Origin: an alpha proteobacterium HIMB59
GTDB taxonomy: Bacteria; Pseudomonadota; Alphaproteobacteria; HIMB59
Length of the DNA stretch: 64,000 nucleotides
NCBI GenBank assembly: GCA_000299115.1
Contig: CP003801.1
Coordinates: 248,001 to 312,000 of the forward strand
Reading direction: 5' to 3'
Shown: in pieces, positions 1-8,123 of the stretch
Position numbering within the stretch: position 1 is the first letter of the stretch
Layout: each line of letters starts with the position of its first letter
The notes under the pieces: model-generated
Database searches by the model: none
Told to the model about the DNA's origin: nothing
What the model saw: only the letters and a program-made list of their open reading frames with translations
Made by a program: the position numbers and the translations under genes

Positions 1-1
1 C

Positions 2-556
2 GTTGGTGCTATCGGAGCTGCAATTATAGCTTTTACTAAAGGGGAATTGACCTTTCAAAATTTAAAAGAGGTTTCTCTTAATACCGTTAAACTTAGTTCT
101 TTTGTTTTTGTCATCTTAATTGGTGCATCAATGTTCTCTTTAGTTTTCAGGGGTTTTAACGGTGATGCTATGATCGAACACTTTTTAGGTAGCTTACCAG
201 GTGGTTTATTCACAGCCCTGTTAATTGTGATGGTAGCTATCTTTATTTTAGGATTTTTCTTAGATTACATTGAAATTATTTTTGTGATTGTTCCTTTAGT
301 AGGTCCAATTTTAATCGCAAATGGTGCGGATCCTTTATGGCTTGGGATACTCATTTCGCTGAATCTTCAAACAAGCTTCCTAACACCACCTTTTGGCTTT
401 TCTTTATTTTTCTTACGAGGGGTTGCCCCGAAAGAAATCCAAACCAGAAATATTTATAGAGGAGTTATGCCGTACATTGGCATTCAAGTATTAGCTATCA
501 TAATCGTAGCTATTTTCCCAAGTATCGCTACTTGGCTTCCGAACTTGATGTTTTAG
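2..556 (+). CDS. TRAP transporter large permease (DctM type), 3' part
   Basis: This is the C-terminal part (about 184 residues) of the large membrane subunit of a tripartite ATP-independent periplasmic (TRAP) transporter. It is cut by the window edge: the frame stays open back to base 2 (VGAIGAAIIAFTKGE), so the first in-frame start, TTG at 47, is internal. It shows long hydrophobic helices, a GLPGG-like turn (SLPGGL) and the DctM-like stretch LTPPFGFSLFFLRGVAP, followed by a last helix ending in WLPNLMF. DctM proteins form the ion-coupled channel for carboxylates or other organic acids. A DctQ gene would be expected upstream, outside the window. The TakP-like binding protein at 1550-2677 lies on the opposite strand, so whether the two form one transporter is not certain. 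Confidence 0.9.
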   Translation, partial: VGAIGAAIIAFTKGELTFQNLKEVSLNTVKLSSFVFVILIGASMFSLVFRGFNGDAMIEHFLGSLPGGLFTALLIVMVAIFILGFFLDYIEIIFVIVPLVGPILIANGADPLWLGILISLNLQTSFLTPPFGFSLFFLRGVAPKEIQTRNIYRGVMPYIGIQVLAIIIVAIFPSIATWLPNLMF

Positions 557-573
557 GTACGTATTATTTTAAT

Positions 574-1494
574 TTAAAACCAATTAATATTTTTTTTCTC
601 ACAAAGCTCTTTTAATTGAACAGGGTAATCGGTCATAATACCGTCCACCCCAATATCAATCGTTCGTAACATATCTTCTTCATCGTTTACCGTCCAAACA
701 TTGACAGGCAGGTTTTCATTATGAGAGATCTCGACTATTTTTTCAGTAACATTTCTATGATACGGGTGCCAGGCCTTTCCACCTAGTGCTTTGATAAGTT
801 TAGGCAAGTCGACATTATTATGAAGAGGTGTGAAATCCATCCAAGGAGATTGGTCATAAATATTTCCAAAAGAACCAGATCCTTGTTGTTCAAATGACAA
901 ATAGGCTCGAGGTATTTCAGGATTATAATTTTTTATTTCTCTTAGAACTCTCCAATCAAAAGAAGAATAAATAATCTTATCTGTTAAGTTGGATTGATTT
1001 ACTTCTTCAAGAACTATCTTGACCATCTCTTCAGGAGAAGGAGTTAAATTTTCTTGTACCGGAGTCGATTTAATTTCTAAATTAACGACTAAATCTGAAA
1101 CTTTGTTTTTTGATGTAAGGTCCAATAATTCAGAAACTTTTGGGATTTTTTGATTTTCTAATTTTTTTTGATTTAAAAATCTTCTGCCATACTTAGTTAA
1201 TTTATTGAGTGAGCCAACTTCGTATTTAGAAATTTGATCATAGGTTAAGTCGATGATTTTGATATTTTCATCCTCTAACCAATTTCCTTCTTCGTCTTGA
1301 GTGAGACTGGGATCCAAATGAAAATCATGAGTGATTACTGGGATAGAGTCTTTAGAGATTAGGATATCTGTTTCATAGGCGTTAATATCATTATCAAATA
1401 AGTATTGAAAGCTATCGAGAGTATTTTCAGGAAGCACCCCTCGAGCACCTCGATGGCCATAAATTTTAATATGATTAGGCTTAGATAAGATCAA
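574..1494 (-). CDS. glycerophosphodiester phosphodiesterase
   Basis: A 306-residue GDPD-family enzyme that hydrolyses glycerophosphodiesters from phospholipid turnover to glycerol-3-phosphate and an alcohol. The catalytic signature is clear: GHRGARG with H14 and R15, PENT at 22-25, the metal ligands E41 and D43 (ETD), H56 in ITHD, a later LEIKS, and the C-terminal VWTVND...GVDGIMTDYP of the TIM barrel. No signal peptide is evident, so it is probably cytoplasmic, like UgpQ. It follows the TRAP binding-protein gene on the same strand after a 55-bp gap containing a strong hairpin, so the two may be co-transcribed. Its 3' end converges on the DctM gene with only 17 bp between them. The exact substrate is unknown. 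Confidence 0.92.
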   Translation of the reverse strand: MILSKPNHIKIYGHRGARGVLPENTLDSFQYLFDNDINAYETDILISKDSIPVITHDFHLDPSLTQDEEGNWLEDENIKIIDLTYDQISKYEVGSLNKLTKYGRRFLNQKKLENQKIPKVSELLDLTSKNKVSDLVVNLEIKSTPVQENLTPSPEEMVKIVLEEVNQSNLTDKIIYSSFDWRVLREIKNYNPEIPRAYLSFEQQGSGSFGNIYDQSPWMDFTPLHNNVDLPKLIKALGGKAWHPYHRNVTEKIVEISHNENLPVNVWTVNDEEDMLRTIDIGVDGIMTDYPVQLKELCEKKNINWF

Positions 1495-1515
1495 AATTGT
1501 TTAATTTTTAAGGTT

Positions 1516-1538
1516 TTCGCCCCCTTAAAGGGGGCGAA
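1516..1538 (-). terminator. intercistronic hairpin after the TRAP binding-protein gene
   Basis: A perfect 9-bp inverted repeat (TTCGCCCCC / GGGGGCGAA, 5-base loop) lies between the dctP-like gene and the GDPD gene. On the transcribed minus strand it is not followed by a U run, so it looks more like an mRNA 3'-end stabiliser or partial terminator than a full stop. That would raise the binding protein relative to the downstream gene (inference). Confidence 0.6.
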
Positions 1539-1549
1539 TTTATATAATA

Positions 1550-2677
1550 TTAAGCTGTTGGGAAGCTGAATGGGAAGTTTCTCGCTCTGAGATATTCTTT
1601 TTCAGACACACCTGTCCAGCGAATGATCGAAGATCTGAACTTCACAATGTGTGAGAATAGCTCTGAGGAAGTCGCATCTTTACTTGCGATTTCTTGAACT
1701 ACTTCACCTGCTCTTTGACCTAGTGCATTCATCACATCATCTGGCAATTGTCTCATTTGAACACCATGCTCGTTGATGAGTTTTTGATATGAACTATCAT
1801 TCACAGCTTGGAAGTGAGATAACACCTCCATGTTCACTGCTTTTGAAGCAAGAGTGATCAGCTGACGAGTAGAGTCATCTAACTTTTCCCACTCAAACAT
1901 ATCAATAGAACAATCAAGGATAGTTGCAGGCTCATGCCAACCAGGATTATAGTAATACTTTGCAGCTTGATACAAACCAGCACCTAAGTCAGCGGCTGGG
2001 CCAATCCACTCTGTACCATCAATCGCACCAGAAGCTAGTGCAGGTAACACATCTGGACCAGCAAGTAAAACGATATTAGCACCAAAAGTTTTTAGAACTT
2101 CGCCACCAAGACCTGGCATTCTGAATTTTAGGCCATCAAAGTCTGCGGTTGAGTTGATTTCTTTATTAAACCAACCACCCATTTGGTTTCCAGTATTACC
2201 CATCGGTAAGAACTTCACACCGATTTCATTATATGCCTTATCAGCAGCTTCAATACCGCCACCGTAGTAACACCATGCATTCTGCTCTTGTGCTGTTAAA
2301 CCGAAAGGTAAACAAGCAACGAACTGAGTAGCGTTACTGACGTTAGTCCAATAATAAGGAGCACCATAAGCCATTTGAGCTGCTCCAGATCGCACTGCAT
2401 CTAAAGACTCAAGACCCGGTACTAATTCACCGGCATGATAAACTTTAATATTAAGCTTATCAGAATGCGAATTGATATAACCCGCAAAACGCTCTATTGC
2501 TTTTCCTAGAAGTCCGGCTTTACCGAACGCAGAACAAGCAATCCACTCCATGTGGCCACCAGAAATAGCAGGAGCTGGAAAAGAAGAGACTGTTGCGGCA
2601 CCCAGCGCTGCAGCACCGGCACCTTTAAGAAAACTTCTTCTTTTCATGGGTTTATTATTTTTGGTTTTTTTTGCCAT
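1550..2677 (-). CDS. TRAP transporter solute-binding protein, TakP-like (DctP family)
   Basis: A 375-residue periplasmic solute receptor of the TRAP DctP family. The N-terminus carries a twin-arginine signal (K12-R13-R14-S-F-L-K) followed by a small-residue hydrophobic stretch and an AxA-like site near APAIS, which implies Tat export as a folded protein. The mature part contains GAIDGTEWIGPAADLG and YYYNPGWHEPA, typical of the 2-oxoacid/monocarboxylate (TakP-like) branch; the ligand assignment is inferred from that resemblance. M11 could be the real start, since RRSFLK follows directly. A good Shine-Dalgarno (GGAGGG) precedes ATG at 2677. The gene is followed by a strong hairpin and the GDPD gene, and its membrane partner may be the DctM gene at the window edge. 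Confidence 0.9.
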   Translation of the reverse strand: MAKKTKNNKPMKRRSFLKGAGAAALGAATVSSFPAPAISGGHMEWIACSAFGKAGLLGKAIERFAGYINSHSDKLNIKVYHAGELVPGLESLDAVRSGAAQMAYGAPYYWTNVSNATQFVACLPFGLTAQEQNAWCYYGGGIEAADKAYNEIGVKFLPMGNTGNQMGGWFNKEINSTADFDGLKFRMPGLGGEVLKTFGANIVLLAGPDVLPALASGAIDGTEWIGPAADLGAGLYQAAKYYYNPGWHEPATILDCSIDMFEWEKLDDSTRQLITLASKAVNMEVLSHFQAVNDSSYQKLINEHGVQMRQLPDDVMNALGQRAGEVVQEIASKDATSSELFSHIVKFRSSIIRWTGVSEKEYLRARNFPFSFPTA

Positions 2678-2711
2678 AAATATTTCCCTCCTAAAATTAA
2701 GAAATAATTAA

Positions 2712-3602
2712 TTATTTTTTATTGGTAATAATTATACCAACTATTACTGATACTATGCCAGCGTAATGATAGATTTGTAATGTTTCTTGAAAAACGAAAA
2801 AGGCAAGGATTCCGCCAAATATTGGCATTAAATGAAGATAAGGACCGGATTTATTAGCACCAATCAGAGCTACTCCGGTATTCCAACAAATATAAGAAAA
2901 AATACTGGGAAAAACTCCCGTGTATCCGATGACCAATAAGGACTGTTTGCTAATTTGTAAGAAATTCCCTTGGCCAAATAAATCATAAAGATAAACGGGG
3001 GAAAGCAAAATCACTGTTAATCCAAAGGAGATATATAAAAAACTAAAACCTGAAACACCTGTTTCGTTCTTCTTTAGAAAAATAGAATACAAAGCCCAAG
3101 AAGTAACAGCTAATAAGATAAATAAATCACCTGAATAAAAGTCTGATTGGAAAATATTTTGATAATTACCTTTAGCAATCACATAACTAACCCCAATAAG
3201 AGAGATGATAATCCCGATCATTTGGAAAGGATTAGTTTCTATTTTATAAAGTAAACGATTAAAAAGAATGATTAGCATTGGAGTGGTAGAAATGATTAAT
3301 AAGGCATTAATAACAGTTGTAGCGGTTAACCCCACATAGACGAAAGTATTAAACAAGGTAGGTCCTGTTAATATAATAAGAAATATAATTCCAGGTTGCT
3401 TTTTAATTAAAGGTAATTCTTTTAATGCTTTAGAAAAACAAAACGGGGTTAAAATAATAAATGCAATGACCCATCGATAGAAACCAAGTGATAAAGGAGA
3501 AACTAAACTTTCAACTGAAGCAAGTCTTCCTATAATAAAATTACCTGACCAAAACAGTGAGGCAAAACACAAAAAAATCGATGCTTTTAAAGAATTACTC
3601 AA
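2712..3602 (-). CDS. EamA/DMT-superfamily transporter
   Basis: A 296-residue inner-membrane protein of ten predicted helices arranged as two EamA repeats, the usual architecture and length of drug/metabolite transporters. Helix 1 contains the family-typical FWSGNFIIGR, and the second repeat contains a TSWALYSIFLKK segment. DMT members export amino acids, metabolites or drugs, and the substrate cannot be read from sequence. It lies between the thiolase gene (12 bp away) and the TRAP binding protein (34 bp away), all on the minus strand, so it may be the last gene of the acetoacetate operon or an independent unit. A second, unrelated DMT gene is at 54642-55526. Confidence 0.85.
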   Translation of the reverse strand: MSNSLKASIFLCFASLFWSGNFIIGRLASVESLVSPLSLGFYRWVIAFIILTPFCFSKALKELPLIKKQPGIIFLIILTGPTLFNTFVYVGLTATTVINALLIISTTPMLIILFNRLLYKIETNPFQMIGIIISLIGVSYVIAKGNYQNIFQSDFYSGDLFILLAVTSWALYSIFLKKNETGVSGFSFLYISFGLTVILLSPVYLYDLFGQGNFLQISKQSLLVIGYTGVFPSIFSYICWNTGVALIGANKSGPYLHLMPIFGGILAFFVFQETLQIYHYAGIVSVIVGIIITNKK

Positions 3603-3614
3603 AGGGTGAATTGT

Positions 3615-4763
3615 TTATAGACGCTCTATAGCCATAGCTAAACCTTGACCACCGCCAATACACATACTTGCTACCCCAAACTTTTGCTTTGTGCGTTTTA
3701 GCTGATGTGCAAGAGTTGTTACTATCCTTGTTCCAGAACATCCAATGGGATGACCTAAGGCAATAGCACCGCCAGCAATATTAAGTTTATTAAGATCAAT
3801 TTTGAGGGTTTGTTGCACTGCAACAGAGGTTGCTGCAAAAGCCTCATTAATTTCAATAAGATCAAAAAAACTTATATTTACCGACATTTTTTTCATCAAT
3901 TTCTGAATAGCTGTAATAGGAGTGATGCCCATATAGTCCGGATTACCAGCAGAAGAAGACCAAGATAAAATCTTAGCAAGTGGTTTAATTTTATTAGCTT
4001 TGACATAATCATGTGAGGCGATCGCTAAAAAAGCTGCTCCATCATTTAAGGAAGAGGCATTGCCCGCAGTAACAGTTCCATTTTTTTTAAAAACTGGTTT
4101 GAGCTGAGTAAGCTTAGAGGAAGTCGTATCTTGTCGAACTTCGTCTTTTAAGGGAGATTGACATAATTCATTTTTAAAATATTTATTTTTTAAAGCCTTA
4201 TAAGTTTTTACATATGACCCATATGCGTATTGATCTTGATCTAAGCGAGATACTCCATATTTTTTAGAAACGTTTTCAGCTGTAATTCCCATATGTTCTT
4301 GAGAAAAAGCATCAGTTAATCCATCATGAACAAGAGTGTCGATGAAAACGTTATTTCCTAATTTTTTCTCACCAGTTCTACTTAAATATGCATGACGTGC
4401 TCGAGACATGCTTTCCTGTCCACCAGCAATCACTAAATCAAATTCCTTGGTGTAAATTTTTAAAGATGCTTCAATCGCAGCTCTCATGCCACTTCCACAG
4501 ACTTGGTTGACTACATAAGCAAAAGAAGATTGAGCCATGCCTGATTTTAAAGCAACTTGACGAGCTGTATTCATTCCCAGTCCACTTGTTAATACTTGGC
4601 CTAAAACTAAACCCTCAGCATCATTCTTTTTTATTTTTTTATTACGTTGAAATAAATCTTGAAGACAATGAGTTCCTAATTCCACAGATTCAGTTTTTTT
4701 ATATTGTCCAAGATAGGCACCAATAGGAGTACGAACACCATCGATAATATAAATATCACTCAT
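3615..4763 (-). CDS. thiolase / acetyl-CoA C-acetyltransferase
   Basis: A 382-residue thiolase, somewhat shorter than the usual 390-395. The nucleophilic cysteine is C89 in NQVCGSGM; the C-terminal catalytic pair is present as GGAIALGHPIGCSG (His) and CIGGGQG (Cys), and NEAFA is also seen. It should catalyse thiolytic cleavage of acetoacetyl-CoA to two acetyl-CoA, or the reverse condensation. It overlaps by 8 bp the end of the acetoacetyl-CoA synthetase gene. Together they convert acetoacetate to acetoacetyl-CoA and then acetyl-CoA, which favours the biosynthetic-type (AtoB/PhaA-like) assignment over a long-chain thiolase. No polyhydroxybutyrate genes are nearby, so a catabolic role seems more likely. 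Confidence 0.9.
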   Translation of the reverse strand: MSDIYIIDGVRTPIGAYLGQYKKTESVELGTHCLQDLFQRNKKIKKNDAEGLVLGQVLTSGLGMNTARQVALKSGMAQSSFAYVVNQVCGSGMRAAIEASLKIYTKEFDLVIAGGQESMSRARHAYLSRTGEKKLGNNVFIDTLVHDGLTDAFSQEHMGITAENVSKKYGVSRLDQDQYAYGSYVKTYKALKNKYFKNELCQSPLKDEVRQDTTSSKLTQLKPVFKKNGTVTAGNASSLNDGAAFLAIASHDYVKANKIKPLAKILSWSSSAGNPDYMGITPITAIQKLMKKMSVNISFFDLIEINEAFAATSVAVQQTLKIDLNKLNIAGGAIALGHPIGCSGTRIVTTLAHQLKRTKQKFGVASMCIGGGQGLAMAIERL

Positions 4764-6675
4764 TAATTTTAATCTCTCTATACTCTTGGACAGACTCTGG
4801 GTTAGCTAAAGCTCCAAGATTTTGGACTTTATCATTATTAATTATATTTTTGACAAGAATTTCAGAATTTTTTCCACTCTTAGTTCTTGGGATATCTTTT
4901 ACAACGAAAGTTTTCCAAGGTACATGGCGTGGACTAAGGGTTGATTTTAAATGCTTTTTAATTAATTCGGTAAAATTGTTAGGTATTTTGTTTTTTACGG
5001 ACTTAATGAATAAAACCACTCTCTCATCATTATCTGTTAAGTAGCCCGTTGCCAAACTATCATCAATCCATGAGAAGTTCTGTAGTGCACTATAAATTTC
5101 ACCCGTTCCAATTCTCACCCCTCCCGGATTTAGCGTAGCATCTGACCTTCCATAGATTATATAGCCCCCATTTTTAGTTTTTTTTACATAGTCGCCATGT
5201 GCCCATATGTTTTTAAATTTTTCAAAATAGGCTGATTGATATTTTTTATAACTTTTATCATTCCAAAAAAAGATGGGTTTAGAGGGGAAGGGTGTTTTAC
5301 AGACTAATTCTCCGGTCATGTTAGTCGGTTTACCTTTTTCATTAAAGACATCGATATTCATTCCTAAACCTGGTCCTTGAATCTCTCCTGCATAGACAGG
5401 TATTGTAGGAACTCCTAACATGAAACATGAAACAATATCAGTTCCACCGCTAATGGAGTGAATGAAAGATTTTTTATTCAGATTTTGATTAATAAATCGA
5501 AAAGTAGAACTACTTAAAGGAGAGCCAGTCGAAATAAAGCATTTTATATCAGGCAAAATATTTTTTTTCTTAGGGTTATGATTATTTTGTATAGCCTCGT
5601 AAATCTTAGCTCCTGCACCTAGCATATTTGATTTAAATTTTTTTGTTAATTGAATAACTCTATCTTTGGAGGGATAAAAAGGAGATCCATCATATAAGGC
5701 AATACTAGAACCTAATAATAAATTAGAAACAGTCCAATTCCACATCATCCATCCACAGGTAGTTAAAAAAAACATTTTATCTTCCTTCTTAACGTTCGTA
5801 TGAAGAGATAGCTCTTTTAAGTGTTGCAATAATGAGCCCCCATGACCATGTGTGATACATTTTGGAAGCCCCGTTGTACCGCTCGAGAAAAGGACATACA
5901 AAGGGTGATTAAAATCTACTAATTTAGTTTTTTCCTCTAAATGATACTTCTCATTTCTATAAATTCTATGAAGTTCAGAGCGATTATTTTTACATGGATA
6001 GGAGGTTTTAAGAATTTTAGGATTGCCTATTTTGGATCTGATTTGTCTTAGGTTCTTTGAATAATCATACTTTTTTCCGTTATAAAAATAATGATCTGCA
6101 ACTATGAGCAACTTAGGTTTTAATTGAGAAAATCGATCAATAACCGCCTTCACACCAAAATCAGAAGAACATGAAGACCAAACAGCTCCTATTTTAGCAG
6201 AAGCCAAAAAAGCAATGATTGTATCAGCAATATTTGGTAAATAGCCGACAACTACATCACCTTTTTTAATCCCCAAAGATAGATAATAAGAACTTAACGC
6301 ATTTACTTTTGAATTAAGCTCACTATAGGATATTTTTTCTTCATAATTATTTTCCCCTATGAAGTGAATAGCTAAACTATTCGATTTATTTTTTTCTATA
6401 AGTTGGAAATAATTGGTTTGAAAATTAAAAAAAAAATTATTTTTCCAAAACTGCACATTTTTTTGAATTAGTTTTGAATTTTTATTTTTAATAAGAGGGA
6501 CTTGATAAAAATCAGTAATTGATTTCCAAAAATCACTAGGATTTTTAACTGACCAATTCCACAATTGAGAATAATTTTTAAACTTTTTTTTATAGTTCTT
6601 ATCAAGATAATCTTCATAAAAATAAAGATTAGAACTTTTGATTTTTTTTTGTGTTGGTTGAAATAATTTAGACAT
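4756..6675 (-). CDS. acetoacetate-CoA ligase (acetoacetyl-CoA synthetase)
   Basis: A 639-residue ANL-superfamily acyl-CoA synthetase. It has the AMP-binding P-loop FSSGTTGLPK, the acetoacetate-ligase hallmark TTCGWMMWNWTVSNLL, a SGGTDI adenine-binding motif, the hinge YGRSDATLNPGG and the C-terminal catalytic lysine segment PRTKSGKNSE. Length and the GWMMWNW motif fit acetoacetate-CoA ligase rather than acetyl-CoA synthetase, which is present separately at 58194-60110. The enzyme activates acetoacetate with ATP and CoA in the cytoplasm. Its start overlaps the YbgC-like gene by 8 bp and its end overlaps the thiolase by 8 bp, so the three form one tightly coupled operon. The N-terminus is unusually lysine- and asparagine-rich. 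Confidence 0.92.
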   Translation of the reverse strand: MSKLFQPTQKKIKSSNLYFYEDYLDKNYKKKFKNYSQLWNWSVKNPSDFWKSITDFYQVPLIKNKNSKLIQKNVQFWKNNFFFNFQTNYFQLIEKNKSNSLAIHFIGENNYEEKISYSELNSKVNALSSYYLSLGIKKGDVVVGYLPNIADTIIAFLASAKIGAVWSSCSSDFGVKAVIDRFSQLKPKLLIVADHYFYNGKKYDYSKNLRQIRSKIGNPKILKTSYPCKNNRSELHRIYRNEKYHLEEKTKLVDFNHPLYVLFSSGTTGLPKCITHGHGGSLLQHLKELSLHTNVKKEDKMFFLTTCGWMMWNWTVSNLLLGSSIALYDGSPFYPSKDRVIQLTKKFKSNMLGAGAKIYEAIQNNHNPKKKNILPDIKCFISTGSPLSSSTFRFINQNLNKKSFIHSISGGTDIVSCFMLGVPTIPVYAGEIQGPGLGMNIDVFNEKGKPTNMTGELVCKTPFPSKPIFFWNDKSYKKYQSAYFEKFKNIWAHGDYVKKTKNGGYIIYGRSDATLNPGGVRIGTGEIYSALQNFSWIDDSLATGYLTDNDERVVLFIKSVKNKIPNNFTELIKKHLKSTLSPRHVPWKTFVVKDIPRTKSGKNSEILVKNIINNDKVQNLGALANPESVQEYREIKINE

Positions 6676-7057
6676 TTATGGCAGTAATAAGTGGTTCTGG
6701 AATTTTTAATGGCTTTCCTTTAGAGTTTATATTAACCATTAAAACTTCAGACTCAAAAATAGCCTTATCTTCTCTGTAAATAATTTGTTCTAATTTAAAT
6801 GATGCTTTTTTAATTTCTAGAAATTTAGTTTTAATTGATAGTTCATCTTCTAATTTGGCTGATTGGATATAATTACAATGAATATTTTTGACGACAAAAT
6901 GACAATCATAATTTTCACTTAATGATCTTAAAGAAAAACCTAATTCTTGAATTAAATTTGTACGAGCTCTTTCTATAAATTTAAGATAATTAGCATAATA
7001 TACAACTCCACCTGAGTCTGTATCTTCATAATAAACTTTTGTATTAAATTGATACAT
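6668..7057 (-). CDS. YbgC-like acyl-CoA thioesterase (4HBT, hot-dog fold)
   Basis: A 129-residue single hot-dog domain. The 4-hydroxybenzoyl-CoA thioesterase signature is plain: YYEDTDSGGVVYYANYLKF with the catalytic aspartate, then IERART. In many proteobacteria YbgC sits with tol-pal genes, but here it is first in the acetoacetyl-CoA synthetase/thiolase operon. A role in hydrolysing short acyl-CoAs such as acetoacetyl-CoA is therefore possible (inference). The ATG directly abuts the stop codon of a possible 26-codon ORF upstream. Confidence 0.85.
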   Translation of the reverse strand: MYQFNTKVYYEDTDSGGVVYYANYLKFIERARTNLIQELGFSLRSLSENYDCHFVVKNIHCNYIQSAKLEDELSIKTKFLEIKKASFKLEQIIYREDKAIFESEVLMVNINSKGKPLKIPEPLITAINV

Positions 7058-7138
7058 TTAAGTAATAAAACCTAAGTAAAGTAGATAAGTGATAATAATT
7101 ATAGCGATACCAAATATTAAATATCGATATTCTTCCAT
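7058..7138 (-). CDS. possible 26-residue membrane microprotein
   Basis: An ATG at 7138 opens a 26-codon frame on the minus strand whose product is MEEYRY followed by an almost continuous hydrophobic helix (LIFGIAIIIITYLLYLGFIT). Its TAA directly touches the ATG of the YbgC-like gene, a spacing that allows translational coupling. No Shine-Dalgarno is seen. I do not recognise it. It could be a single-span microprotein, a translated leader, or chance; an AT-rich stretch readily yields hydrophobic codons. Confidence 0.3.
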   Translation of the reverse strand: MEEYRYLIFGIAIIIITYLLYLGFIT

Positions 7139-7168
7139 TTTATATTCTGAGCAAAATTAGAAAAAAAA

Positions 7169-8101
7169 TTATAATTCCTTCTCAAAATAACTTATTGTTT
7201 TTTTTAATCCATTTTCCAGATTTACTACAGGTTTCCAGTTTAGTGTTTTTTTTGCCAAAGTTATATCTGGTCTTCTTTGCATTGGATCATCTGATGGTAA
7301 TTTTTTATAAGAAATTTTAGACTTACTCCCAATGATTTCTTTAATAGTAGAAGCAATTTGAATAATCGTAATCTCGTTGGGATTACCTAAGTTGATAGGA
7401 CCTATAATTGATTTCTTAGAATTCATGAGTTTGAATATTCCATCAATTAAATCATCAACAAAGCAAAAACTTCGAGTCTGGCTTCCATCTCCATAAATAG
7501 TAATCGGTTTGTTTTTGAGACATTGCACGATAAAGTTTGAAACAACTCTCCCATCATTAACTGACATTCTGGGGCCGTAGGTATTAAAAATTCTGCCAAC
7601 CTTTATTGGAATTTTATGTTGTCTATGATAATCAAAAAAAAGGGCTTCAGCTGCTCTCTTTCCTTCATCATAACAACTACGGATACCAATCGGATTTACA
7701 TTACCCCAATAGTTTTCTTTTTGAGGGGAAACCTTAGGGTCACCATAAACTTCACTTGTAGATGCTTGAAATATTTTTGCTTTTGTCCTTTTGGCCAACC
7801 CAAGCATATTAACTGCTCCCATAATATTAACTTTTAAAGTTTGAACTGGATCTTTTTGATAATGAATTGGGGAAGCGGGGCAGGCCAAATTATAAATTTC
7901 ATCAACTTCAGCGTATAAAGGAAAAGTAATATCATGACGCAAAATTTCAAAATTTGGAAAGTCTAATAAATGAGAGATATTTTTTTTAGAACTAGTAAAA
8001 TAATTATCCACACATAAAATATGGTTTTTTGAGTTTAATAATTTTTCGCAAAGATGACTTCCTAAAAATCCAGATCCACCAGTAATTAATATTTTTTTCA
8101 T
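7169..8101 (-). CDS. UDP-glucuronate decarboxylase (UDP-xylose synthase), SDR family
   Basis: A 310-residue extended short-chain dehydrogenase. It has the NAD-binding GGSGFLGSH at 8-16, the UXS-typical DITFPLY and [12 protein letters not shown], the STSEVYGDP motif and the catalytic Y-x3-K as CYDEGKR, then [10 protein letters not shown] and RSFCFVDDL. These are diagnostic for UDP-glucuronate decarboxylase, which makes UDP-xylose for glycans. It lies 22 bp downstream of a GDP-mannose-3,5-epimerase-like gene on the same strand, forming a two-gene nucleotide-sugar unit. No glycosyltransferase is next to it, so the acceptor is unknown. Assignment is strong; a closely related dTDP-glucose dehydratase is less likely because of the CPASP loop. 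Confidence 0.9.
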   Translation of the reverse strand: MKKILITGGSGFLGSHLCEKLLNSKNHILCVDNYFTSSKKNISHLLDFPNFEILRHDITFPLYAEVDEIYNLACPASPIHYQKDPVQTLKVNIMGAVNMLGLAKRTKAKIFQASTSEVYGDPKVSPQKENYWGNVNPIGIRSCYDEGKRAAEALFFDYHRQHKIPIKVGRIFNTYGPRMSVNDGRVVSNFIVQCLKNKPITIYGDGSQTRSFCFVDDLIDGIFKLMNSKKSIIGPINLGNPNEITIIQIASTIKEIIGSKSKISYKKLPSDDPMQRRPDITLAKKTLNWKPVVNLENGLKKTISYFEKEL

Positions 8102-8123
8102 TATATATAATATTTATTAATAT

